Shown here piece after piece: positions 16,317 through 24,754 of a stretch of 64,000 nucleotides of DNA. The position numbers and the translations under genes are program-made. Within the stretch, counting starts at the first letter, position 1; each line of letters starts with the position of its first letter. The notes under the pieces were generated by a model. It was not told the DNA's origin. It ran no database searches and was given only the letters and a program-made list of their open reading frames with translations. This DNA comes from Microbacterium hydrocarbonoxydans (GTDB lineage: Bacteria; Actinomycetota; Actinomycetes; Actinomycetales; Microbacteriaceae): the NCBI RefSeq assembly GCF_904831005.1, contig NZ_LR882982.1, forward strand, positions 3,534,001 to 3,598,000. The letters run 5' to 3'.

Positions 16317-17711
16317 ATGAAGTACGCAGAATCGATCGTCGACCTCGTCGGCGACACGCCCCTCGTGAAGCTCCGGCACGTCACCGAGGGCGTCGCGTGC
16401 ACGGTGCTCGTCAAGCTCGAGTACCTCAACCCGGGCGGCTCGTCGAAGGACCGCATCGCCTCGCGGATCATCGACGCGGCCGAGGCCGCCGGCGATCTGC
16501 GACCCGGCGGCACGATCGTCGAGCCCACGAGCGGCAACACCGGCGTCGGCCTCGCGCTGGTCGCCCAGCAGCGTGGTTACGACTGCATCTTCGTGGTGCC
16601 CGACAAGGTCGGCGACGACAAGATCGACGTGCTGCGGGCATACGGCGCCGAGGTGATCGTGACGCCGACGTCGGTCGCCGCCGACAGTCCCGAGTCGTAC
16701 TACAGCGTGAGCGACCGCCTGGCGCGTGAGATCCCCGGCGCTTTCAAGCCGAACCAGTACGAGAACCCGAACGGCCCCCGCAGTCACTACGAGACGACGG
16801 GCCCCGAGATCTGGCGTGACACCGACGGGCAGGTGACGCACTTCGTCGCCGGAGTCGGCACCGGCGGAACCATCACCGGCACGGGGCGGTTCCTGCGCGA
16901 GGTCTCGCAGGAGCGCGTGCGCATCGTCGGCATCGACCCCGAGGGCAGCGTCTACAGCGGCGGCACCGGACGCCCGTATCTGGTCGAGGGCGTCGGCGAG
17001 GACATCTGGCCCGGATCCTACGACCCGAGCGTGCCGCATGAGATCGTGGCGGTCAGCGATGCCGAGGCGTTCGCGATGACTCGACGACTCGCGCGCGAAG
17101 AGGGGATCCTCGTCGGCGGCTCCAGCGGCATGGCCGTGGTCGGTGCTCTGCGCGTCGCCCGCGATCTTCCGGCGGACGCCGTGATGGTGGTGCTCCTTCC
17201 CGATGGCGGACGCGGCTATCTGAGCAAGATCTTCAACGACGGGTGGATGCGGTCCTACGGGTTCAGCGACATCGAAGACGGAGAGACGGTCGCCGACGTG
17301 CTCGAGACGCGTTCCCTTCGACAGGCGCAGCGTCCCACGGGAGCAGCGGGGATCCCGGATCTCGTGCACGCGCATCCGTCGGACACGGTGCTCGAGGCGA
17401 TCGGCATGATGACGGAGTTCGACGTGTCGCAGCTCGTGGTCCTCAGCGCCGAGCCGCCGGTCATGATGGGCGAGGTCGTCGGCACGGTCGACGAGAAGGG
17501 GCTGCTCGATCTGCTCTTCCGCGGCGACGCCAAGCCGACGGACGCCGTGGCCGACCACGTGGGGGAGAGGTTGCCCCTCATCGGCATCCACGCATCGCTC
17601 GCCCAGGCGCGGCTCGCGTTCGCCGAGGCCGACGCGCTGCTGGTGACCGAGGGCGGCAAGCCGCATACGGTGCTCACGCGGCAGGATCTGCTCTCGTACA
17701 TCTCGCGCTGA
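16317..17711 (+). CDS. cbs: Cystathionine beta-synthase
   Basis: A 464-residue PLP enzyme condensing L-serine (or O-acetylserine) with homocysteine to cystathionine. The PLP lysine is Lys44 in NPGGSSKDR, the substrate loop TSGNTGVGLAL and the phosphate loop GVGTGGTITG follow, and two CBS motifs fill residues about 335-464. Unlike the human enzyme there is no haem domain. The ATG is chosen by the -10 box 6 nt upstream and by homology of the first residues. It is followed 59 bp later by a metB-like gene, the same order as Rv1077-Rv1079 in Mycobacterium, so together they can run reverse transsulfuration from methionine to cysteine. Confidence 0.93.
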   Translation: MKYAESIVDLVGDTPLVKLRHVTEGVACTVLVKLEYLNPGGSSKDRIASRIIDAAEAAGDLRPGGTIVEPTSGNTGVGLALVAQQRGYDCIFVVPDKVGDDKIDVLRAYGAEVIVTPTSVAADSPESYYSVSDRLAREIPGAFKPNQYENPNGPRSHYETTGPEIWRDTDGQVTHFVAGVGTGGTITGTGRFLREVSQERVRIVGIDPEGSVYSGGTGRPYLVEGVGEDIWPGSYDPSVPHEIVAVSDAEAFAMTRRLAREEGILVGGSSGMAVVGALRVARDLPADAVMVVLLPDGGRGYLSKIFNDGWMRSYGFSDIEDGETVADVLETRSLRQAQRPTGAAGIPDLVHAHPSDTVLEAIGMMTEFDVSQLVVLSAEPPVMMGEVVGTVDEKGLLDLLFRGDAKPTDAVADHVGERLPLIGIHASLAQARLAFAEADALLVTEGGKPHTVLTRQDLLSYISR

Positions 17712-17758
17712 GTCGACGCCGGGCGTAACAGGGACGGATGCCGGGCGGGCGCCCGACG

Positions 17759-17764
17759 TAGGCT
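17759..17764 (+). promoter_or_regulatory. -10 box of the metB-like gene, leaderless
   Basis: TAGGCT ends 6 nt before the ATG at 17771, so this gene has its own promoter besides read-through from cbs. Confidence 0.5.
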
Positions 17765-17770
17765 GAGACC

Positions 17771-18925
17771 ATGTCCGAGCACGCGTTCTCCACCCGAGCC
17801 ATCCACGCAGGTCAGGAGCCCGATCCCACGACCGGATCGATCATCCCGCCGATCTACCAGGCATCCACTCATGTGCAGGACGGGATCGGCGGATTCCGCG
17901 ACGGCTACGAGTACAACCGGGCGGGCAACCCCACGCGGTCCTCGCTCGAGACGCAGCTCGCGGCTCTCGAGAACGGTGCGAACGCGCTGTCGTTCGCGTC
18001 GGGTCTCGCCGCTGAGGATGCGCTGCTGCGGGGCATCCTGAAGCCCGGCGACCACGTCGTGCTGGGCAACGACGTCTACGGAGGCACCTATCGTCTCTTC
18101 GCGCGAGTGCTGGCTCCGTGGGGCATCGAGATCTCGACGGTCGAGCTGTCCGACGTCGACGCCGTGCGCGCCGCGATCCGCCCCGAGACGAAGATCGTCT
18201 GGATCGAGACTCCGAGCAACCCGCTGCTGAAGATCGTCGACATCGCTCTCGTCTCAGAGGTCGCGCACGCGGCGGGGGCGATCGCCGTGGTCGACAACAC
18301 CTTCGCCTCTCCTGCGCTTCAGCAGCCGCTGTCGCTCGGGGCCGACCTCGTGGTGCACTCCACGACGAAGTACCTCGGCGGGCACTCCGACGTGCTGGGT
18401 GGTGCGATCGTGTTCGGCGATGACCGGTTCTACGAGCAGATCAAGTTCCAGCAGTTCGCGGTGGGCGCGGTCTCCGCTCCGTTCGACGCGTGGCTGACGA
18501 CCCGCGGCATCAAGACGCTCGCGGTGCGGGTGCGCCAGCATTCGGCGAACGCACAGTCGATCGCGGAGTGGGCGGCGGAGCGGCCCGAGTTCGCGACCGT
18601 GTACTACCCGGGCCTTGCATCGCACGCGGGGCACGAGCTGGCGGCGCGTCAGATGAGCGGTTTCGGCGGGATGCTCTCGCTCGGACTCTCTGCGGGGCCA
18701 GCTGCGGCGAAGGCGTTCGCCGAGTCGACCGAGCTCTTCCAGCTCGCCGAGTCGCTCGGCGGCGTCGAGTCGCTCATCGGGTATCCGCCCGACATGACCC
18801 ACGCGTCGGTCCGTGGCACGGCACTCGCCGTGCCTGAGAACGTCGTGCGGCTCTCGGTCGGCATCGAGGACGTCGACGATCTGATCGCCGACCTCGAGCG
18901 GGGACTCGCGACCGTCTCGCGTTGA
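17771..18925 (+). CDS. metB: Cystathionine gamma-synthase/gamma-lyase
   Basis: A 384-residue PLP enzyme of the Cys/Met metabolism family. TRAIHAGQEPDPTTGSIIPPIYQASTH opens the protein, YEYNRAGNPTR supplies the inter-subunit phosphate contacts, and Lys200 in VVHSTTKYLGGHSDVLGG binds PLP. Sequence alone does not separate gamma-synthase (methionine synthesis) from gamma-lyase (cysteine synthesis); the adjacent cbs argues for the lyase direction, though actinobacterial members often do both. The length is standard. Confidence 0.9.
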   Translation: MSEHAFSTRAIHAGQEPDPTTGSIIPPIYQASTHVQDGIGGFRDGYEYNRAGNPTRSSLETQLAALENGANALSFASGLAAEDALLRGILKPGDHVVLGNDVYGGTYRLFARVLAPWGIEISTVELSDVDAVRAAIRPETKIVWIETPSNPLLKIVDIALVSEVAHAAGAIAVVDNTFASPALQQPLSLGADLVVHSTTKYLGGHSDVLGGAIVFGDDRFYEQIKFQQFAVGAVSAPFDAWLTTRGIKTLAVRVRQHSANAQSIAEWAAERPEFATVYYPGLASHAGHELAARQMSGFGGMLSLGLSAGPAAAKAFAESTELFQLAESLGGVESLIGYPPDMTHASVRGTALAVPENVVRLSVGIEDVDDLIADLERGLATVSR

Positions 18926-18969
18926 CCGACGCGTGCTGTGAACTCGTCTCGGTGGACGTGTGTCGCGCC

Positions 18970-19046
18970 CGGATGCATGTCGAAACGACGGATGCATGCC
19001 GAAGCGGGCGGTCTGAGCATGCATCCGTGATCTGAGCATGCATCCG
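18970..19046 (+). repeat. Nested direct/inverted repeat, 19-nt period
   Basis: cggatgcatg occurs at 18970-18979 and 18989-18998, and its complement catgcatccg at 19018-19027 and 19037-19046. Both pairs have a 19-nt period and together they can fold as one long interrupted hairpin. A very GC-rich gcg/ggc tract (19046-19105) follows before the MFS gene. It may terminate the metB transcript; otherwise the role is unknown. Confidence 0.6.
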
Positions 19047-19138
19047 GCGCGCGGGCGCGGGCGCGGCGCGGGCGCCGGCGCGAGCGGGGCGGGCGCGGGG
19101 GCCACCGCAGAGACGCGGATGCCGAGGAGGGCGATAAC

Positions 19139-20563
19139 ATGGACTCTTCTGCGACTCGAATCGATTCGAGCCGAAATCCCCCCTCTACCCCGGAAGTACC
19201 TGTGTCTGACGCGCCCCGCACCGACTCCCTCCCCACCGCCGCACCCGAGCGCACGGCCACCGGCAGCATCCGGGTCCCGTCGCCGACGGGCGCGATCCGC
19301 ACCCTCGGCTCGAACCCCGCCACCGCGCCGATCATGCTGCACCCGGGCGATTCGATCTCGAACGGCCGCCGTGCCCTGTACATCGTGCTGCTCGGTGCGC
19401 TCACCGCGCTCGGGCCGTTCACCATCGACCTGTACCTGCCGGCGTTCCCCGTGCTCGAGCGCGATTTCGACACGACGGCGGCGGCGATCCAGCTGACACT
19501 CACCGGCACGATGATCGGTTTCGCCCTCGGCCAGCTGGTCGTCGGCCCGCTGAGCGACAAGGTCGGTCGGCGGCTTCCGCTGATCGCCGTGACGGCGTTG
19601 CACGTGCTGGCGAGTGCGGCGGCCGCGCTGGCTCCCACGCTTCCTCTCCTGAGCGGCGCACGCGTGCTGATGGGGGTCGGCGCCGCAGCCGGAGGCGTGG
19701 TCGCGATGGCCATCGTCCGCGACCTCTTCGGAGGGCGCCGTCTGGTCGTCATGCTGTCGAGGCTCGCGCTCGTCTCGGGCGTGGCACCCGTCGTGGCGCC
19801 TCTCATCGGTTCGTGGCTGCTCACCCTCATGCCCTGGCAGGGGATCTTCGTGGTGCTCGCCCTCTACGGAGTGGTCATGCTCATCACGACGCTCATCTTC
19901 ATCCCCGAGACGCTTCCGGCCGCACGGCGCCAGGACAAGGGCGGGGCGACGGTGCTGCAGCGCTACCGCTCGGTGTTCTCCGACCGCGTCTTCATCGGAG
20001 TGCTGATCATCGGCGGCATGACGTTCTCGGGCCTGTTCTCGTATCTCTCGGCTTCGCCCTTCCTGTTCCAGCAGACGCACGGTCTCGACGCGCAGCAGTA
20101 CGGCATCCTGTTCGCCGTGAACTCGCTCGGTGTGGTGGTGGGAGTGCAGACCGCCTCACGGCTCGCGGCGAGGTTCGGCCCGCAGTGGGTCATGGCCTAC
20201 TCGACGGCAGCCCTGCTGATCGCGGGCACCGCGATCATCGTGACCGACCAACTCGGACTCGGACTCTGGGGCACGGTGGTCCCGCTGTTCTTCTTCATGA
20301 CCGCGTGCGGCTTCACCTTCCCGAACGTGCAGGTGCTCGCGCTCGACCGCCACGGCAAGGCCGCGGGAACCGCGGCATCGGTCATCGGGGCGACCAACTT
20401 CGGCGTCGCGGGACTCATCTCGCCGATCGTCGGGTGGGTGTCGCAGGGGGCCGGGATCACGGCGACGACCATGGCATCCGTCATGGTGGGATGTGCCGTC
20501 ATCGGGGTGCTGTCGCTCTGGCTGATCGTGCGTCCGCGCACCGTCGGCATGCTCACTCCCTGA
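19139..20563 (+). CDS. MFS transporter, Bcr/CflA drug-efflux type
   Basis: A 474-residue inner-membrane proton antiporter with about 12 hydrophobic helices. After an unusually long polar N-terminus (about 75 residues, rich in Ser, Thr and Pro) comes LTALGPFTIDLYLPAFPVLERDF, the diagnostic first helix of Bcr/CflA transporters, then motif A GPLSDKVGRR. Members export bicyclomycin, chloramphenicol, sulfonamides or cysteine-like compounds; the substrate here is unknown. The ATG at 19139 has gaggagg upstream; a GTG at 19202 would give a shorter N-terminus. Confidence 0.88.
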   Translation: MDSSATRIDSSRNPPSTPEVPVSDAPRTDSLPTAAPERTATGSIRVPSPTGAIRTLGSNPATAPIMLHPGDSISNGRRALYIVLLGALTALGPFTIDLYLPAFPVLERDFDTTAAAIQLTLTGTMIGFALGQLVVGPLSDKVGRRLPLIAVTALHVLASAAAALAPTLPLLSGARVLMGVGAAAGGVVAMAIVRDLFGGRRLVVMLSRLALVSGVAPVVAPLIGSWLLTLMPWQGIFVVLALYGVVMLITTLIFIPETLPAARRQDKGGATVLQRYRSVFSDRVFIGVLIIGGMTFSGLFSYLSASPFLFQQTHGLDAQQYGILFAVNSLGVVVGVQTASRLAARFGPQWVMAYSTAALLIAGTAIIVTDQLGLGLWGTVVPLFFFMTACGFTFPNVQVLALDRHGKAAGTAASVIGATNFGVAGLISPIVGWVSQGAGITATTMASVMVGCAVIGVLSLWLIVRPRTVGMLTP

Positions 20564-20582
20564 TCATTCAGCGATCACACGG

Positions 20583-20588
20583 CAGAAT
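20583..20588 (+). promoter_or_regulatory. -10 box of the PAP2 gene, leaderless
   Basis: CAGAAT ends 6 nt before the ATG at 20595. Confidence 0.4.
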
Positions 20589-20594
20589 GGTGCG

Positions 20595-21227
20595 ATGAGA
20601 CGACGCGCGCTGCTGTGGTGGGGAATCGGGATGCTGGTCGCGGCGACGCTCCTCGGGGTCATGATCGTCTTCGGCTACACCGAACCGCCGGGTTTCGACA
20701 GCTGGTGGAACGCGACCATCGCCGCGCACCGAGCCGACTGGATGCTGTCGGCAGCGCTGATCCTGAACGACATCGGCGGCGGTCTGATCGCGATACTCGT
20801 GGTGCCGCTCATCGTCATCGTCGCGCTGCTGATCGTGCGGCGTTGGCAGGCGGCGGTCTTCGCGGCGGCGGCGTTCCTCGCGAGCGCCGGTGCGGTGCAG
20901 CTGCTCAAGCACCTCTTCGGTCGAGCCCGGCCGGAGGACATGATCGTGCTGAGCGACTTCGGTTCATTCCCGTCCGGGCATGTGGCCAACGCCGCGACGA
21001 TCGCCACAGTGCTCTGGCTCGTCTTCCCGCGCGTGTGGACCGCGATCCTCGGGGCGCTCTGGATCCTTGCGATGGCGATCTCCCGCACGCTGCTGTCGGT
21101 GCACTGGGCCACCGACACGATCGGCGGAGCACTCGTCGGCGCAGGTGTGGTGCTGGTGCTCGCCTCCTGGCTGCTGCCGTGGGTGGGAACCTCACGTCCG
21201 GAGCGCCGCGTCGCGCCGATAGGCTGA
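20595..21227 (+). CDS. PAP2-family membrane phosphatase
   Basis: A 210-residue membrane protein with about six helices. The three phosphatase motifs are present: KHLFGRARPEDM (about 110), FPSGHVANA (about 130) and SRTLLSVHWATDTIGG (about 163-178), with the catalytic His in each of the last two. Such enzymes dephosphorylate lipid phosphates, for example undecaprenyl or phosphatidic acid diphosphates, on the outer face of the membrane. It stands between an MFS exporter and an acetyltransferase with no obvious functional link. Confidence 0.9.
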   Translation: MRRRALLWWGIGMLVAATLLGVMIVFGYTEPPGFDSWWNATIAAHRADWMLSAALILNDIGGGLIAILVVPLIVIVALLIVRRWQAAVFAAAAFLASAGAVQLLKHLFGRARPEDMIVLSDFGSFPSGHVANAATIATVLWLVFPRVWTAILGALWILAMAISRTLLSVHWATDTIGGALVGAGVVLVLASWLLPWVGTSRPERRVAPIG

Positions 21228-21257
21228 CGGCGCCCCCCATCTCATCGAGGAGTCGTC

Positions 21258-21857
21258 GTGTCACGCATCCGTCCGTATCGCCCGTCCGACCGCGCTGCCC
21301 TCTACGAGGTCTGCACGAGGACCGCGGATGCCGGTGCCGACGCGACCGGGATCCTCTCCGACGACTCGCTGTGGGGCGACCTGTTCGCCGTGCCCTACGC
21401 CGAACGGCATCCTGACCTGGCCTGGGTGGTCGAGACCGATGATCAGCGCGTGATCGGCTACCTCGTCGCCACCGATGACACGGACGCATTCGCCACGTGG
21501 TTCCGTGACGAGTGGTGGCCCCCGCTGGCGGAGCGGTATCCGCGTCCGGCCGAGGCGACCACCCGCGAGGAGCGGTTGATCGAGTACGGTCACGCCCAGG
21601 CTCCCGGCACGAACCGCCATGCGAGTGACTACCCCGCGCATCTGCACATCGATCTGCTCCCCGAGACGCAGGGGCAGGGACTCGGCCGCGCATTGATCGA
21701 GGCCCTGTTCGCCGAGCTCACCCGACGTGGCGTGCCCGCGCTGCATCTCGGCATGGACCCGAACAACACCGGTGCAGCGATGTTCTACAAGAGGCTCGGC
21801 ATGCATCCGCTGCCGGCAGAGCCCGGTGCACAGCACTTCGGGGTGCGATTCGCGTAG
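21258..21857 (+). CDS. GNAT-family N-acetyltransferase
   Basis: A 199-residue acetyl-CoA-dependent transferase. The N-terminal IRPYRPSDRAALYEVCTRT is a common GNAT opening, and the acetyl-CoA loop lies in LPETQGQGLGRALIEALFAEL (residues about 134-154), followed by LHLGMDPNNTGAAMFYKRLGM. The extended middle part resembles bacterial relatives of the O-GlcNAcase acetyltransferase-like group, but the substrate is unknown. The GTG at 21258 follows gagga, with TAGGCT (21220-21225) as a likely -10 box. Confidence 0.8.
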   Translation: MSRIRPYRPSDRAALYEVCTRTADAGADATGILSDDSLWGDLFAVPYAERHPDLAWVVETDDQRVIGYLVATDDTDAFATWFRDEWWPPLAERYPRPAEATTREERLIEYGHAQAPGTNRHASDYPAHLHIDLLPETQGQGLGRALIEALFAELTRRGVPALHLGMDPNNTGAAMFYKRLGMHPLPAEPGAQHFGVRFA

Positions 21858-21959
21858 GGCGGTATGTCCGAGCGGGCTCTGCCCGTTGGGCGGTCGACTC
21901 CCTGTGGGGCGGAAGGATGCTGCCGCAGCAGCCGCCCTACGTGGAGAAGTCCGCCCGAC

Positions 21960-21974
21960 GCGGTGACGGCGGGA
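21960..21974 (+). repeat. 15-bp copy of the tRNA-Ser 3' end (att-like)
   Basis: gcggtgacggcggga here is identical to 22068-22082, which spans the 3' acceptor/T-arm end of tRNA-Ser. The match continues 2 more bases after one mismatch. The copy lies 108 bp beyond the tRNA 3' end, the side used by tRNA-targeting integrases. The 21858-22020 stretch between GNAT gene and terminator contains no gene. Confidence 0.55.
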
Positions 21975-22020
21975 CTCCGGTGCTTCCTGTGCTCGCTGCT
22001 CCCGAATCCCAGTGCTCGAC

Positions 22021-22064
22021 AAAGCACGAAGGGCCCCCGCTGGCGCGGAGACCCTTCGTGCTTT
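22021..22064 (-). terminator. Terminator of tRNA-Ser, bidirectional
   Basis: aaagcacgaaggg (22021-22033) and cccttcgtgcttt (22052-22064) form a perfect 13-bp stem immediately downstream of the tRNA 3' end; a five-T run follows on the plus strand. Confidence 0.75.
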
Positions 22065-22068
22065 TTGG

Positions 22069-22153
22069 CGGTGACGGCGGGATTCGAACCCGCGGTTGCT
22101 TGCACAACACACGCTTTCCAAGCGTGCTCCTTCGGCCGCTCGGACACGTCACC
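22069..22153 (-). tRNA. tRNA-Ser (GGA)
   Basis: Read on the minus strand the 85-nt gene starts ggtgacgtgtccgagcgg, has the anticodon loop ttggaaa (GGA), a long variable arm and the T-arm ggttcgaatc, and closes with cgtcacc plus discriminator G. The bases cca follow at 22068-22066, so CCA is encoded. It lies 295 bp upstream of the daptide cluster, with its 5' end facing the cluster. Confidence 0.95.
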
Positions 22154-22284
22154 AAGGAACAACCTGAACAGTCTATCCGATCGGGTCCGACGTCCGTGAC
22201 CACGCCGGATGCCGTCGCGCCCGTCCGTCGCTGACCTGGCGCAGGCTCCGCCGGATCGAGCGATGACCGCCGCCGCGGTACGGG

Positions 22285-22315
22285 GCCGACGCTGACGTTC
22301 GCCGCCGACGCTGAC
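22285..22315 (+). repeat. 12-bp direct repeats upstream of the daptide cluster
   Basis: gccgacgctgac occurs at 22285-22296 and 22304-22315, a 19-bp period, about 55 bp before the predicted -35 box. This could be a tandem activator site. The remaining 22154-22284 stretch shows no gene. Confidence 0.45.
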
Positions 22316-22367
22316 TACGTCTTCGGTGCTCTTCTGCGCGCGTCATCGACATCCCATATGAAACATA

Positions 22368-22396
22368 TTGCATGCCACACGGCTTCTTTGTAGCGT
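22368..22396 (+). promoter_or_regulatory. Predicted promoter of the daptide cluster
   Basis: TTGCAT (22368-22373) and TAGCGT (22391-22396) are spaced by 17 bp in a locally AT-rich patch. A start near 22403 would give a leader of about 45 nt before the first gene. Confidence 0.55.
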
Positions 22397-22405
22397 CATA
22401 TGACG
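22394..22405 (+). promoter_or_regulatory. 12-bp palindrome at the daptide promoter
   Basis: cgtcatatgacg is a perfect palindrome overlapping the -10 box and start point, the position of a repressor site. No regulator gene is inside the cluster. Confidence 0.5.
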
Positions 22406-22448
22406 ACGGAGCCTCGTCAGTGAGTGTCACGTCATCCTGGGGGAAGAC

Positions 22449-23498
22449 ATGCAGAACGGATCGACGGCGGCAGAGACGGAGCTTCGTGATGCTCGGGCGC
22501 TCCGAGAATGGGTCACCGGCGAGCAGAAGGACTTCTCGCGCGTGTTCTTCGTCGAGACGAACGCCGAGATCGACGGCCTTCTCCCGCTGCTCGGCGCCGA
22601 TGACGTGCTCCTGCTTCCGGCGGACAGTGAGACGTACCGAGGGCCTGCGCGCGCGGTGCGGTGCAGCGGGGCGTTCAGCAAGATCGGCGATGAGCTGTTC
22701 ATCGGCGATCGCAGCATCGAACTCCAGGACTACGTCGCTGCGGAGTTCATCCAGATGGTCGGACCCACGGCGGCGTGCATCAGCGATGCTGCGGGCTGGT
22801 GCGCCTTCGTCGACGACGCCGAGGTCGCTCGCCGCACGGGAGTCTTTCCGACGGCGTTGCTCGATCCGAGAGTGCTCCTCGTGAACCGCGGCGCTCTCGC
22901 AGATCCGCTCGGCGTCGCGGGCCCGACCGCCTTCAGTATCGGTCAGCATGGCCGCGTCACCATCGGGGTGCACGGCGAGTGCATCGGTCGCGTGGGCGAC
23001 CCGGGGCTGATGCTCACTTCTCCGCGTCCCCGACACGAGGCACTGGGGAGCGCCGTACGTCAGGCGATGTCGGTCGACGGCTACACGTGTCGGCCGTGGA
23101 CGGGCAGATACCTCAACGCGACGGATCTCATGAAGATGCTGCGGCTGACCAATGGTGCGGCCAGAATATCCGGCTTCGGGTGGACTCTGCTCGACGACGG
23201 TGGCGCAGACGCCGAGCCGATGAACGATGACCCGTTCCTGGTGGAGATGCCCGAAGGCGTCGTTCTGGCGGACACCATCACACTGCGCCGTCAGTTGCTC
23301 TCGCCCGTCACCGCCGTGGTGGTAGCTGCGACGCAGACCTCGAGCACACCGGAGGTCGCCGGAGAGCGGGTCGCGCGGCGGTGCGACATGGATGTCGGCT
23401 ACGCCACCCGGCTGTGCCGCGACGCCGTCGCTGCACTCGGCGTTCATCCGGGCGCGCGAAGCGTGACCTCGCCGTGGACGACCGGAAGCACGCGATGA
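22449..23498 (+). CDS. mpaB: Daptide biosynthesis RiPP recognition protein (MpaB-like)
   Basis: A 349-residue soluble protein, first gene of the cluster. I cannot place it in a classical enzyme family; no catalytic motif or membrane segment is evident. In described daptide loci a protein in this context is called MpaB and is annotated as the RiPP recognition protein that guides the enzymes to the leader peptides. That assignment here rests on context: next come an aminotransferase, an Fe-ADH-like protein, three precursor peptides and a methyltransferase. The ATG at 22449 has gggga 5-9 nt upstream, and the stop overlaps the next start as ATGA, so the proteins are made in fixed proportion. Confidence 0.75.
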   Translation: MQNGSTAAETELRDARALREWVTGEQKDFSRVFFVETNAEIDGLLPLLGADDVLLLPADSETYRGPARAVRCSGAFSKIGDELFIGDRSIELQDYVAAEFIQMVGPTAACISDAAGWCAFVDDAEVARRTGVFPTALLDPRVLLVNRGALADPLGVAGPTAFSIGQHGRVTIGVHGECIGRVGDPGLMLTSPRPRHEALGSAVRQAMSVDGYTCRPWTGRYLNATDLMKMLRLTNGAARISGFGWTLLDDGGADAEPMNDDPFLVEMPEGVVLADTITLRRQLLSPVTAVVVAATQTSSTPEVAGERVARRCDMDVGYATRLCRDAVAALGVHPGARSVTSPWTTGSTR

Positions 23499-24754
23499 CC
23501 GTCCCGCACGCGCTGTGGCCCTCGATGCTTCCCGCGGATGCCACCTTCACTCGTGATCGCGTCGCGGTGAGCGCCGTCGGAAACACCATCGACTTTGCTG
23601 ACGGCTCCACCCGTCTCTGCGCCACGAGCGGACTGTGGAATGTTCCTCTGGGGTTCGGCAATCCGGCGGTCTCGGAGGCTGTCGACAAGGCGACGCGGGA
23701 TGCGTCGTATCTGTCGTTGTTCCGAGCACCCCATCGATATGCCGAAGAAGCGGCCGAAGCGCTGATAGCTCTTGCGGATCCGCTCAGGTACAGCCGGGTC
23801 ATCTTCTCTACATCGGGCGGTGCGGCGAACGATGCGGCCATGAAGCTCGCGAGGCAGTACTGGTGGCACCGGGGCAGCGCCTCCCGGTCGCTCGTCGTCG
23901 GGCTGAAGGGCAGCTACCACGGCACGATGTACGGCAGCCATGCGCTGAGCGGCGATGAGCTCCTCCAGTCCGTCTACTCCGTCGACCGCAGATCGCTGCG
24001 TCATGTCGCTCACAGCGACGACGGCGAAGAGCTGGATGCTCTGATGAGGCGAGAGGGCGACAGGGTGGCGTCGGTCGTGGTCGAGCCCGTTCTCGGCAGC
24101 GGTGCGCATGCGCTGTCGGATGCCTTCGTCGCTCGCCTCCTCGCCCTGCGCGAGAAGCACGGCTTCCTCATCGTCGCCGACGAGGTCGCGACGGGCTTCA
24201 GCCGCACCGGAACGATGTTCGCCACGGACACCTGGGCTGCGGCGCCCGACGTTCTCATCCTCTCGAAGGCTCTGACGAACGGTGCGACGGCCGCTGCCGC
24301 GCTGCTCGTGGGGGCTCGCGTCGCGATGGGGTTCGTGAGCGGGGGCTGGACATTCGTCCACGGCGAGACCCAGGCGGGAACGCCGGAGTGCACGGCAGCG
24401 ATCGTCGCCGTGATCGACGAGCTGCGTCGCATCGATGTCGAGAGCACGACGCGCGAGCTCGCGGCCGACCTGACGCGTCTGGCGTCGAGTCTCGCGTCGG
24501 AGGGTCTCGTCTCGGAGATCACGGGGAGCGGGTGCTTCGTCGGACTCGGCATCCGTGACGCCGAGGGCGGCACCCTCTCGGGCGCTGAGGTGCTGCGAAC
24601 CGTGTCGATCATCGCGCAGAACGGCGTGCTGGTGCATCCGGGGCCCAGCGCGATCCAGCTGATTCCCGCGTACGGCTTCGACGCCGGCGAGCTCCTGCGC
24701 GTCGAGACTGCCGTGCGTGAGGGCTTGAGGCAGGCCCGCGAGATGGCGTCATGA
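23495..24754 (+). CDS. mpaD: Daptide-type class III aminotransferase (MpaD-like)
   Basis: A 419-residue PLP enzyme of aminotransferase class III. FSTSGGAANDAAMKLAR binds the PLP phosphate, LIVADEVATGFSRTG holds the conserved Asp, Lys258 in ILSKALTNG forms the Schiff base and HGETQAGTPECTAA gives the second phosphate contact. In daptide maturation this enzyme transaminates the C-terminal aminoketone-type intermediate left after oxidative decarboxylation of Thr (family knowledge). The ATG overlaps the previous stop as ATGA. Elsewhere the fold also serves ornithine or diaminobutyrate, but the cluster context makes the daptide role most likely. Confidence 0.85.
   Translation: MTVPHALWPSMLPADATFTRDRVAVSAVGNTIDFADGSTRLCATSGLWNVPLGFGNPAVSEAVDKATRDASYLSLFRAPHRYAEEAAEALIALADPLRYSRVIFSTSGGAANDAAMKLARQYWWHRGSASRSLVVGLKGSYHGTMYGSHALSGDELLQSVYSVDRRSLRHVAHSDDGEELDALMRREGDRVASVVVEPVLGSGAHALSDAFVARLLALREKHGFLIVADEVATGFSRTGTMFATDTWAAAPDVLILSKALTNGATAAAALLVGARVAMGFVSGGWTFVHGETQAGTPECTAAIVAVIDELRRIDVESTTRELAADLTRLASSLASEGLVSEITGSGCFVGLGIRDAEGGTLSGAEVLRTVSIIAQNGVLVHPGPSAIQLIPAYGFDAGELLRVETAVREGLRQAREMAS

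Noticed and set aside
15273..17666. Open frame of about 800 codons on the minus strand
   Set aside because: Antisense to aglG-like permease and cbs, whose protein motifs are clear; composition is His/Arg-rich shadow.
18926..19138. CRISPR-like array
   Set aside because: Only two direct and two inverted short copies with no spacer-repeat regularity and no cas genes.
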